Shown here in pieces: positions 8,209-16,268 of a stretch of DNA of 64,000 nucleotides. Source of the DNA: Halosimplex pelagicum. GTDB taxonomy: Archaea > Halobacteriota > Halobacteria > Halobacteriales > Haloarculaceae. The DNA is taken from NCBI RefSeq assembly GCF_013415905.1, contig NZ_CP058909.1:5022001-5086000 (forward strand). Reading direction: 5' to 3'. A program made the translations under genes and the position numbers. How positions within the stretch are numbered: the first letter of the stretch is position 1; every line of letters starts with the position of its first letter. The notes under the pieces were generated by a model that was given only the letters and a program-made list of their open reading frames with translations, was not told the DNA's origin and did not search any database.

Positions 8209-10152
8209 TCAGACTTCGGTGACGCGCTGGTAGGAGTCGTCCAGCGCCTGGGCGTCCTCTTCGAGGAGGGCGACGACGACGTACTCGGCGTACTCGGAGA
8301 CGTAGTCGACGAGGCGGGCGATGCGGTCGGAGTCGATGGCCTCGATGGAGTCCAGCAGGAGGAACGGACAGGTCTCGTACACGTCGTGGGTGAGATAGCC
8401 GGCGAGCGCGAAGATGAGTCCCGTCACCTCGCGCTCGGACTCGCTGAGGTGGTCGATGGAGTCCTCGTAGGTCGTGCCGTCGTCGGTGCTCCGGACGACG
8501 TGGAGGTCGAAGACGGACTTCTCGACGCGGCGGCGGCCCTCCTTGACGCGCTCCTGCTTGCGCTCGATCCAGATCCGTTCGAGGTTCTCGTAGCCGAGCA
8601 TCTCCAGCACCGACTCCATGTGCTCGTTGAACTGGTCGACGGCCTCGGTCTCGATGCGGTCGATCCGGGTGCGCAGATCCTCGATCCGGTCCTGAAGCTC
8701 CTCGCGTTCGGCCTGCAGGTCCTCGCGTCGGTCGAGCTCCGACTCGATGCGCTCGATCTCCTCGGAGACGTCCTCCAGGTCGTCCTGCCGGCGGCTGATC
8801 TCGAACTCCAGTTCGTTGGCCTCGCGGTGCAGGTCCAGCAGGTCGCTCTGGGTCTCGTCCTGGAGGTCGTTGACCTCGTCTTCGAGGTCGTCGATGCGCT
8901 CCTCCAGGCGGTCCCGCTCGGCCTCCAGGTCCTCGACGCGCTCGCGGCGCTGGTCGAGTTCGGACTCGGCGCGCCGGCGGCGGTCGTCCAGCTGCGAGCG
9001 CTGGCGTTGTTGCTCCTGATAGGTCGCCTTCTCGGTCTTCAGGTCGTCTATCTCCGACTGCAGGTCCTGTCGCTCGGAGAGCTTCGACTGGCGCAGGTCG
9101 CGGATGCGGTCGAGCGTCGTCTCCACGTCCGACTGGTCGACCTCGCTCCCGCAGGTCCAGCAGACGACCTGGTCGTCGACGAGGCGCTCGGTCAGCTCCT
9201 CGGCGTCGTCCTCGCCGCGGAGCGCGGCGACCACGTCGGAGCTCGTCCCCTCCAGCATCTCCTCGTTGAACTGGATCACCTTCTGCAGCTCGTTGACCGT
9301 CGAGTCGAGCGTCTGGCGCTGGTCGCGCAGTCGCCCGATGCGGTCCTCGACCTCGCTCACGTCGCCCGACACCTCCTCGGGGAGTTCGGCGAGCTCCGTC
9401 TCGACCTCCTCGATCTCCGACTCCAGGGCGTCGATGCTCTCGCGCTCGCTGTCGAGGTTGTAGCGCACGTCCTCCAGGTCCGAGCGCGCCTCGCGGAACG
9501 ACTCCAGCGCGTCCTCGAGCTCGGCCTTCTGGTCGCGGGTCGTCCCCACGTCCTGGTCGGCGTCGTCGATCTGCTCTTTCTTCTCGGCGAGCTCCTCGCG
9601 CTTGTCCTCGATCTCCCGTTCGAGCTCCTGGCGGCGCTCCTCCAGGTCCGGCAGGGAACTACGCAGCGACTTGAGGTCGTCGAGCCGCTGTTCGAGCTCG
9701 TCGCGCTCGCCCTGCAACTGGTCGATCTCGGACTCGATGGCGGCCGTGTCCACCGGCCGCATGATGAGCTCGCGCAGGTTCTCGGTGCGTTCGACGGCCC
9801 GCCGGGCCTCGTTGGACTCCAGCAGGAAGACGAAGAGATCGGCGATCTCCGACTCCTCCAGGTAGGGGTCGCCGTTCGTGACGACGGTCCCGTTCTGGCG
9901 GGTGAGCGTCCGCGTGTACGTCTCCTCGCCGACGGTCAACTCGACGCGGCCCTCGTCGGCGTCACCTTTGAGCGAGACGTTGTCGCTCCCGAGGCCCGCC
10001 ATGATGGCCTGCAGCAGCGACGTGCGATTCGTCGCGTTGCGACCCGTGAGGATCGTCACGCCCGCGGAAAACGACACGTCGGTCGCGTCGATCCCCCCGA
10101 CGTTCTCGACGGCGACGTCTACTGACTTCGTCTTACTATCGGTCGCTCCCAT
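8209..10152 (-). CDS. archaea-specific SMC-related protein
   Basis: A 647-residue SMC/Rad50-like protein: an N-terminal nucleotide-binding half, two long heptad coiled coils (about 140-320 and 350-515), a CxxC zinc-hook-like apex (CWTC, near 330) and a C-terminal half with an ABC-signature-like LSESEREV. The Walker A region reads GRNATNRTS (about 36-44), lacking the usual GKS, and Walker B reads LLLDSIEAID (near 601), with Ser where the catalytic Glu normally follows Asp. It lies just downstream of rdfA in the same direction, the usual partner arrangement in haloarchaea. A TATA-like CTTTTATG at about 10177-10184 sits 27 bases before the ATG, so it can be transcribed separately. Its exact role is not established from sequence. 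Confidence 0.88.
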   Translation of the reverse strand: MGATDSKTKSVDVAVENVGGIDATDVSFSAGVTILTGRNATNRTSLLQAIMAGLGSDNVSLKGDADEGRVELTVGEETYTRTLTRQNGTVVTNGDPYLEESEIADLFVFLLESNEARRAVERTENLRELIMRPVDTAAIESEIDQLQGERDELEQRLDDLKSLRSSLPDLEERRQELEREIEDKREELAEKKEQIDDADQDVGTTRDQKAELEDALESFREARSDLEDVRYNLDSERESIDALESEIEEVETELAELPEEVSGDVSEVEDRIGRLRDQRQTLDSTVNELQKVIQFNEEMLEGTSSDVVAALRGEDDAEELTERLVDDQVVCWTCGSEVDQSDVETTLDRIRDLRQSKLSERQDLQSEIDDLKTEKATYQEQQRQRSQLDDRRRRAESELDQRRERVEDLEAERDRLEERIDDLEDEVNDLQDETQSDLLDLHREANELEFEISRRQDDLEDVSEEIERIESELDRREDLQAEREELQDRIEDLRTRIDRIETEAVDQFNEHMESVLEMLGYENLERIWIERKQERVKEGRRRVEKSVFDLHVVRSTDDGTTYEDSIDHLSESEREVTGLIFALAGYLTHDVYETCPFLLLDSIEAIDSDRIARLVDYVSEYAEYVVVALLEEDAQALDDSYQRVTEV

Positions 10153-10255
10153 GTGTACCGGTGGCCGTCAGCGGCGCATAAAAGTATTGCATCGTCGCTC
10201 ACGCTCGGGTCCCTCGCCCGTCGAGACCACGCGGTCCCGGTGCCGTCGCGGGGGA

Positions 10256-10277
10256 ATTACACACATACGAGTGTAAT
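10256..10277. promoter_or_regulatory. inverted repeat between rdfA and the SMC-like gene
   Basis: ATTACAC (10256-10262) and GTGTAAT (10271-10277) are perfect inverted arms around 8 bases. The element ends one base before the rdfA stop codon, on its 3' side, and about 100 bases before the SMC-like start. It could be a transcript-end hairpin or a protein-binding palindrome. Confidence 0.45.
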
Positions 10278-10278
10278 G

Positions 10279-10899
10279 CTACTCGTCGACACGGCAGCGA
10301 CAGCCGCCCCGTTCGATGAGGTCGATCGGGTCCTCCTGGCGGCCGCACTCCTGGCAGACGACCTGTACGTCGGCGATCACGTCGACGGGACCGATGTCCA
10401 GCCGCTCGGTCGACCGGAGGTTCTCGACGTTGCGCCGGGTGACCGCGTTCAGTCGGCTGGTGAGTCGCTGGATGGTCTCGACGGACTTCTCGCGCTGGTC
10501 GCCGTCGTCGCCGCCCTCGTACTCCGCGTTCCGGTAGTCCCGCAGGTAGGTGTGGACGGCGTAGTGGCTCACGAAGTCGTTCTGGAGGTCGTCGACGTCG
10601 ATCCCCTCGCGTTCGAGGCGGTTGCGAGCCTGGGTGCGAGCGCCCTCGGTCACGTCGTCACCGGTGAGCAGGTCGTAGATGTTCTCCAGCTCTCCTTGCA
10701 GCGTCACGACGCCCGCCTCGTCCATGGCGCTCTCCAGTACCCGCCGGTTGAAGAAGTCCGCGAGGTCGCGCAGGCTCTGTCGTTCTCGCCCCTCCCCCGT
10801 CCACCGTCGCTCCAGTTCCCGGCCCAGATCCCCCAGATCGTACTCGCGGACGACCCGCTCTACCTTGTTGTCCGGGCGCTCGTCCTGTCGATTCGTCAT
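10279..10899 (-). CDS. rdfA: rod-determining factor RdfA
   Basis: A 206-residue protein that I recognise from its conserved haloarchaeal blocks: NKVERVVREYDLGDLG, RELERRWTG, SLRDLADFFNRRVLESAM, DDVTEGARTQARNRLEREG and DFVSHYAVHTYLR. It ends in a Cys-rich CxxC...CxC segment (CQECG...GCRCR) that looks like a zinc ribbon. RdfA is reported in Haloferax volcanii as needed for rod-shaped cells. The next gene encodes the SMC-related protein, again the usual order. I chose the ATG at 10899; a GTG two codons upstream is also possible. Identification is from memory of the family, not a search. Confidence 0.85.
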   Translation of the reverse strand: MTNRQDERPDNKVERVVREYDLGDLGRELERRWTGEGRERQSLRDLADFFNRRVLESAMDEAGVVTLQGELENIYDLLTGDDVTEGARTQARNRLEREGIDVDDLQNDFVSHYAVHTYLRDYRNAEYEGGDDGDQREKSVETIQRLTSRLNAVTRRNVENLRSTERLDIGPVDVIADVQVVCQECGRQEDPIDLIERGGCRCRVDE

Positions 10900-11323
10900 G
10901 CACACCCGCTACCACGGACTCGCTGATAGGTCTTCCGTTCGTCGTACCCCACCGACCGCGGCCCGGTCGGCCGGACCCGGACCCCTCCGACAGGCCGGGT
11001 AGAGACCCTATCCCATCCAAAAGTATCTATCACATACATACACGTATTTTTATGTTTTTGAAGGATACGTTTCCCCGTCCCGTTTGGGCGTTGTAGGGTT
11101 GAAGGGGCACAAGTCCCAGTAATTCGCGGAAATACGCGGATCGGTCGAGTCGTCGCGGCCAATGCGAAGTCGTTCATAGATCGGCGCAGACAGCCACCAA
11201 ATAGGCCATTTCCACGCATCTCCGTATCGAACGCCGATAGCGCGAAGTATGACAGTATTATGTCCCCCACACTCTCGTAAAATATATCTTATATTTCGTA
11301 TGGGCGGCCGCGACGGCTCCGAC
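10900..11323. other. intergenic region between P-ATPase end and rdfA start
   Basis: About 420 bases with no supportable gene; a 124-residue minus-strand ORF (10896-11270) lacks haloarchaeal composition. It is markedly AT-rich for this genome (10990-11070 and 11270-11300). AAATATA-TCT-TATATTT at 11280-11296 is a perfect AT hairpin 28 bases past the P-ATPase stop and may mark its transcript end. The part nearest rdfA should hold its promoter, though no strong TATA box stands out at -27. Confidence 0.5.
11280..11296 (-). terminator. AT-only hairpin past the P-ATPase gene
   Basis: A 7-bp perfect inverted repeat with a 3-base loop, made only of A and T in the stem. On the minus strand it is followed by TTTAC. 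Its place just beyond the P-ATPase stop codon suggests a transcription end signal. Confidence 0.4.
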
Positions 11324-13774
11324 TCAGGCGGTCGCGGGGTCGGGCCGGAGGCGGGCGAGTCGCATGGCGTTGCCGGTGACGGCGGTGGTCATGCCCACGT
11401 CGCCGGCCAGGACGACGAACCAGAGGGGGACGGCGACGAACGGGAGCGGGATGGCGACGGCCAGCGCGGCCTTGACGAGGAGGCTCCCCCAGACGTTCTG
11501 GCGGATGATCCCGTTGCCGGTGCGGGCGAGCCGGTGGAGATACGGGACCTTCGAGAGGTCGTCGCCCATCAACGCCACGTCGGCGGTCTCCAGCGCGGTG
11601 TCGGTGCCCGCGGCGCCCATCGCGATCCCGACGGTGGCCGTCGCCAGCGCGGGCGCGTCGTTGATCCCGTCGCCGACCATCGCGACCGTGTCGTACGCCT
11701 CGCGGAGCGCCTCGACCCGGTCGACCTTCTCGTCGGGGAGGAGGTCGGCGTGGAACTCGTCGACGCCCACCTGCTCGGCGACCGCGCGGGCGGTCCGCTC
11801 GTTGTCGCCGGTGAGCATCACGAGGTGGGCGACGCCCTGCTCGCGCAGGCGCTCGACCGTCCGGCGGGCCTCCGGGCGCACCTCGTCGGCGATGGCGACC
11901 ACGCCCTCGATCTCCTCGTCGGTTCCGACGAGCACGACCGTCTTGCCCGCCGACTGGAGCCGCGGGACCGTCTCCCAGAGGTCCACGCAGTCGTCGCGGT
12001 CCGGGCAGGGCCGCTTGGCGCGCTCGACCGCAACGCCTCCGTCCGTGACCGGGTCGGAGTCGCCGCTCAGGTGGACGTGGTCCAGGTCGAACCCCAACTC
12101 CTCGAACAGGCCGGGTTTGCCGGCGTAGTGGGTGCGCCCGTCGAGGTCCGCGCGGACGCCCTTGCCGGTGATGCTCTCGAAGTCGGTCACCTCGCGGTCG
12201 TTCACCCCGCGCTCGTCGGCGTGGACGACGATGGCGTCGCCGATGGGGTGTTCGCTCCGGCGCTCGATGGCACGGGCGCACTGCAGCACGTCCGCCTCGT
12301 CGTTGCCGTTCAACCCCATCACGTCGGTCACCGACAGCTCGCCGGTCGTGAGCGTCCCGGTCTTGTCGAAGGCGACGGCGTCCACCTCGCCCATCGCTTC
12401 GAGGTGGTCGCCGCCCTTGATCAGGACGCCGTTTTTCGCCGCGCTGGTGACGCCCGAGACCACCGTCACCGGCGTCGAGATGACGAACGCGCAGGGGCAG
12501 GCGATGACCAGCAGGGAGATGCCGCGGACGAACCACGTCGCCCACCCGCCGCCGAAGACCAGCGGGGCGACGAACGTGGCCAGCAGCGCCGCGACGACCA
12601 CCGCGGGCGTGTAGTAGTCGGCGAAGCGCTCGACGAACTGCTCGCGGTCGGTCTTGTTCGCCTGGGCGTCCTCGACGAGTTCGACGATGCGGTCGATGGT
12701 CGTGTCGCCCGCCTCGGCGGTCGTCTCCACCGCGAGAAAGCCCTGCTCGTTGATCGTCCCGGCGAACACCTCGTCGCCGACCGCCTTGTCGACGGGGACG
12801 CTCTCGCCGGTGATCGGCGCCTGGTTGACCGCGCTCGATCCTTCGGTGACCGTCCCGTCCATCGGGATCTTCTCGCCCGGCTCCACGAGGACCGTCTCGC
12901 CGACGGCCACGTCCTCGACGGGCACCTCGACGCGCTCGGGCTCGCCGTCGGGGCCGCTCGCCCGCCGGACCGTGGCGATGTCGGGCGAGAGCGTCAGCAG
13001 CTCCTCCAGGGAGTTGCGTGCGCGGTCGACCGAGTAGCGTTCCAGCAGCTCGGCGACGTTGAAGAGGAAGGCGAGCGACGCCGCCTCGACGTAGAAGTGC
13101 AGGTCGGGGACCGCCAGCGAGATGCCGGTCGCGCTCAGGATGGCGACCGACATCAGGAAGTCGATGTCGAGGCTGAGATTCCTCGCCGAGTAGTAGCCGT
13201 TGCGGACGATCACCCCGCCGCCCGCCAGCACCGCCAGCAGGTACAGCGCGTCCGCGACGACCAGCTCCCGGCCCGCGACCGCGACGAGCGAGCCGTTCAG
13301 CCCACCGAACCCGAACTGGACGAGCAGGCCCAGCCCGAGGGCGAGACCGCTGAGCGCGGTCTTCTTCGCGCGGGCGCTCCGGAAGACGCTCTCGGCGCCG
13401 GCCGCGGCCTCGGCTTCGTCACCGCCGGCACTCCCGCTGCCGTCGTCGCCGACCGGGTAGCCGGCGCTCTCGACCGCGGCGACCAGGTCGGCTCGGCTCG
13501 TCTGCTCGGCGTCGTAGGTGATCTTCGCGGTCCCCGTCGTCGGCCGCAGGTCCGTCGCGACGACGCCCTCGCGGTCGGACAGCGCCGCGTCGACCTTGCT
13601 CGCACAGGACGAGCAGTCCATCTCCGGCACCGAGAACCGCACCTCCGTCCCCTCGGCGGCGCCGCTCGCCGCCCCGGCCGCGGTGTCGCAGCCGTCGGAC
13701 CCGCAGCACGCCTCCCCCGCATCGGCAGCGTCGTGGTCGCCCCCGTCGGGGCGGTCCGGGTCGTCGTTCGTCAT
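11324..13774 (-). CDS. heavy-metal P1B-type ATPase (Zn/Cd/Pb class)
   Basis: An 816-residue metal exporter. A Cys-rich N-terminus (EACCGSDGC, near residue 17) precedes an HMA domain with MDCSSCASKVDAAL (about 50-65), then eight membrane segments. The transmembrane metal site is CPC (ACPCAF, about 430), the phosphorylated Asp is in DKTGTLT (about 470), and the hinge is GDGINDAPA (about 690). The sequence after CPC (VISTPVTVVSGV, then NGVLIKGGDHLE) fits the ZntA/CadA type rather than the copper type. An extra Cys segment, CPDRDDCVDLW, sits in the nucleotide-binding region. A TATA-like AATATATCC near 13795-13806 lies about 27 bases before the ATG. No ArsR-type regulator is adjacent. Confidence 0.93.
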   Translation of the reverse strand: MTNDDPDRPDGGDHDAADAGEACCGSDGCDTAAGAASGAAEGTEVRFSVPEMDCSSCASKVDAALSDREGVVATDLRPTTGTAKITYDAEQTSRADLVAAVESAGYPVGDDGSGSAGGDEAEAAAGAESVFRSARAKKTALSGLALGLGLLVQFGFGGLNGSLVAVAGRELVVADALYLLAVLAGGGVIVRNGYYSARNLSLDIDFLMSVAILSATGISLAVPDLHFYVEAASLAFLFNVAELLERYSVDRARNSLEELLTLSPDIATVRRASGPDGEPERVEVPVEDVAVGETVLVEPGEKIPMDGTVTEGSSAVNQAPITGESVPVDKAVGDEVFAGTINEQGFLAVETTAEAGDTTIDRIVELVEDAQANKTDREQFVERFADYYTPAVVVAALLATFVAPLVFGGGWATWFVRGISLLVIACPCAFVISTPVTVVSGVTSAAKNGVLIKGGDHLEAMGEVDAVAFDKTGTLTTGELSVTDVMGLNGNDEADVLQCARAIERRSEHPIGDAIVVHADERGVNDREVTDFESITGKGVRADLDGRTHYAGKPGLFEELGFDLDHVHLSGDSDPVTDGGVAVERAKRPCPDRDDCVDLWETVPRLQSAGKTVVLVGTDEEIEGVVAIADEVRPEARRTVERLREQGVAHLVMLTGDNERTARAVAEQVGVDEFHADLLPDEKVDRVEALREAYDTVAMVGDGINDAPALATATVGIAMGAAGTDTALETADVALMGDDLSKVPYLHRLARTGNGIIRQNVWGSLLVKAALAVAIPLPFVAVPLWFVVLAGDVGMTTAVTGNAMRLARLRPDPATA

Positions 13775-13874
13775 TACTCGACGCTAGCTCGCCCGGATAT
13801 ATTAACCCCGCTGCTACGATACGGGGGTGTATTAATTCTGATTGTTAATATTTCTGCACTCGATTAACAACCGA

Positions 13875-14123
13875 CTATCGGTCCGGGTCGGTCTGTTCGT
13901 CGTCGGGGCCCCAGAGGTCGGTGTCGTCGGGATCGGTCGCGCCCAGGTCCATCGGTCGGATCCAGACGAACCACGCGGCGAGGACGACGCTGCCGTAGCC
14001 GATCGGCCAGACGAGGCTGCCGAGGCCCTCGAAGCCCGCCGACTCGACGAGGCCGGCGACCTGGCCGGTCAGCGCGACCCCGACGAGCAGTGCGAGCGCG
14101 AGCGCGATGTCTTCGCGGTCCAT
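13875..14123 (-). CDS. small two-segment membrane protein
   Basis: An 82-residue protein: a short N-terminal MDRED, a hydrophobic segment (about 6-28), a second one (about 36-58), then an acidic C-terminal tail rich in Asp. No family was recognised. It lies upstream of the P-ATPase gene in the same direction with a 100-base gap that contains that gene's own promoter, so a functional link is weak. Confidence 0.65.
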   Translation of the reverse strand: MDREDIALALALLVGVALTGQVAGLVESAGFEGLGSLVWPIGYGSVVLAAWFVWIRPMDLGATDPDDTDLWGPDDEQTDPDR

Positions 14124-14263
14124 TACTCGTGAGTCGGGCCGCGCCGAAGGTAAGCGGATCGGTCCGGTCGGGCGTCGGTCGCCCCGTCCGATGCGGCGGC
14201 CGTCGGCGGTTCGCGGCGCCGGTCATCCAAAACGACTTACTCGCCGCCGCCGTGGCTCCGGGC

Positions 14264-15505
14264 ATGACTGCCGCACGCGAGGTCGAGCTGGAGGGCCACA
14301 TCATCGACTCGGGGATGATGCAGGCCAGTTTCGGGATCATCATGGACATGGGCGGCTCCTTCGAGGTCGAGGAGTTCGCCATCGGTCGCGAGAAGACCGA
14401 GGAGTCCTACGCCCGCCTGCTCGTCGAGGCGCCCGACGAGGAGACCCTGCAGTCCATCGTCCACGAGCTCCATCAAAATGGCGCCAACCCTTCCGACCCG
14501 AAGGACGCGACGCTCCAGCGCGCCCCGAAGGACCGGGTCGTCCCGTACGGCTTCTACTCCACCACGAACCACCCAACCGAGGTCCGCATCGACGGCGAGT
14601 GGATCGAAGTCGAGGACATCGAGATGGACTGCGCCGTGATCGTCGAGGGCCACGAGGGGGACGACGGCAGCCCGCGCGCCTACACGAAAGTCCTCAGCGG
14701 CGTCGAGGAGGGCGACGCCGTCGTCACCGGCGAGACGGGCATCCGCGTCAGCCCGCCCGAGCGCCCCCGGGATCGGGAGGGCGCCTTCGGGTTCATGCAG
14801 GGCGGCGTCTCCTCGGAACGCCCCTCCGAGTCGACCATCCGGCAGGTCGGCGAGGCCATCGAGGAGACCAAGCGCGAGGGCGGCGACGTGCTCGCGGTCT
14901 GTGGCCCCGCGCTCATCCACTCGGGCGCCCGCGAGGACCTCGCTCGCCTCGTCCGCGAGGGGTTCGTCGACATGCTGTCGATCGGCAACGGCTTCGCCGT
15001 CCACGACCTCGAACGCGACCTGTACGGCACCTCCCTGGGCATGGACACCGAGAGCCTCGACCACCCGCGCAAGGGCCACAAACACCATATCTACACCATC
15101 TCGGAGATCATCCGCGAGGGCGGCATCGAGGAAGCGGTCGAGAGCGGCACCGTCGAATCCGGCGTCATGTACGAGTGCGTCGAGAACGACGTGCCCTTCG
15201 TCATCGCCGGCTCCATCCGCGACGACGGCCCCCTGCCCGACACCATCACTGACTCGATGGAGGCCCAGAACGCCATCCGCGAGCAGGCCCACGAGGCCGA
15301 CCTGGTCCTGATGCTCTCGACGCTACTGCACTCGGTGGCGGTCGGGAACTGCCTGCCGTCGACGACCCGCACCGTCTGCATCGACATCAACCCCGCGACC
15401 GTCACGCAGCTGCTCGACCGCGGCAGCGACCAGGCCGTCGGGATGGTCACCGACATCGGCACCTTCGTCCCGATCCTGGCGGACCACCTGCTGGACGAGG
15501 GGTAG
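14264..15505 (+). CDS. TIGR00300 family protein (LOR/SDH domain), probable ornithine cyclodeaminase
   Basis: A 413-residue cytoplasmic enzyme. It opens with the TIGR00300 block REVELEGHIIDSGMM, then FEVEEFAIGREKTEESYARL, the Cys-containing VCGPALIHSGAREDLARL, a LDHPRKGHKHHIYTISEI segment and a C-terminal Rossmann-like part (VMYECVENDVPFVIAGSIRDDGPLPD; DINPATVTQLLDRGS). The LOR/SDH-type family is related to the C-terminal part of lysine-ketoglutarate reductase/saccharopine dehydrogenase. Archaeal members and the matching domain of cyanobacterial ArgZ have been reported as ornithine cyclodeaminases producing proline, so that is the best guess. The ATG at 14264 is followed directly by the first conserved block. 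Confidence 0.82.
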   Translation: MTAAREVELEGHIIDSGMMQASFGIIMDMGGSFEVEEFAIGREKTEESYARLLVEAPDEETLQSIVHELHQNGANPSDPKDATLQRAPKDRVVPYGFYSTTNHPTEVRIDGEWIEVEDIEMDCAVIVEGHEGDDGSPRAYTKVLSGVEEGDAVVTGETGIRVSPPERPRDREGAFGFMQGGVSSERPSESTIRQVGEAIEETKREGGDVLAVCGPALIHSGAREDLARLVREGFVDMLSIGNGFAVHDLERDLYGTSLGMDTESLDHPRKGHKHHIYTISEIIREGGIEEAVESGTVESGVMYECVENDVPFVIAGSIRDDGPLPDTITDSMEAQNAIREQAHEADLVLMLSTLLHSVAVGNCLPSTTRTVCIDINPATVTQLLDRGSDQAVGMVTDIGTFVPILADHLLDEG

Positions 15506-15610
15506 GTTACTAGACGAGGGGGAGTCGAGCGCCGATTTCGGTAGCGTTCGGACTCCTCTATATAGCCGTCATAGCGGTTTTTAACAGCCGGGCGACGCCC
15601 GATCCGGACG

Positions 15611-16051
15611 ATGCCCTCCCTGAATCGCCGGTCGTTTCTCGCGAGTTCGACGGCGGCGCTGGTCGCCACCGCGGGCTGTAGCGCGGCCGAGTCGTCCCCG
15701 CAACTCGCTCACTGGGTGACAGTGTACCTGGGCGACCGCGACGAGGCCCACGAGGTGTCGGTCACGGTCACCGACGAGGCGGGCGAAACCGTCTTCGAGA
15801 AGGAGTACAGTCTCTCTGACGACAACGAGGCCGACGAGGACGCGCCGTTCCCCGACTCGGCCGAGCCCGACACCGTCGTCGTGACCGTCGGCGGGGCCCG
15901 GTTCGAGCGCGACTGGCCGGGATTCGAGCAGCCCCAGCTCCCCTGCGACGGGGAGAACCGCTCGGGAATCGAGGTCTGGATAGAGAGCGACGAGAGCGGG
16001 TCCCCCTCCGTTCGGATCGAAGCGGACTGTCAGTACGTCACGATGGAGTAG
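15611..16051 (+). CDS. small Tat-exported lipoprotein
   Basis: A 146-residue protein with a twin-arginine signal (NRRSFLASS, residues 5-13), a hydrophobic core and a lipobox TAGC (Cys near 23). The mature part is a short all-beta acidic domain with repeated valine-rich strands and two Cys near the end (LPCDGEN, ADCQY) that could form a disulfide. Function unknown; many haloarchaeal proteins of this shape are uncharacterised. A TATA-like TTTTTAAC (about 15578-15585) lies 27 bases before the ATG, giving a leaderless promoter. Confidence 0.8.
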   Translation: MPSLNRRSFLASSTAALVATAGCSAAESSPQLAHWVTVYLGDRDEAHEVSVTVTDEAGETVFEKEYSLSDDNEADEDAPFPDSAEPDTVVVTVGGARFERDWPGFEQPQLPCDGENRSGIEVWIESDESGSPSVRIEADCQYVTME

Positions 16052-16268
16052 GCCCCGTCGCCGACAGGAGGCCCGCACGCTTCAGTCCGCGTAGAGCGTC
16101 TGACGCGACTCAAAACAAGATTTAAGCATCCGCCGGGGATACTTACCGGTCGGTCGTAGCCGGGAGCGGGATGCACGCAGACCGCCCACCCCGCGACCGA
16201 ATCGAGGCGGTCGGCCCACTGTGGACCGACCGCGGAGATCCCTCCCGCGTCACAACGGGGGTGAGAGC

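Noticed and set aside
10896..11270. 124-residue minus-strand ORF before rdfA
   Set aside because: Basic composition, no motif and overlaps the start region of rdfA.
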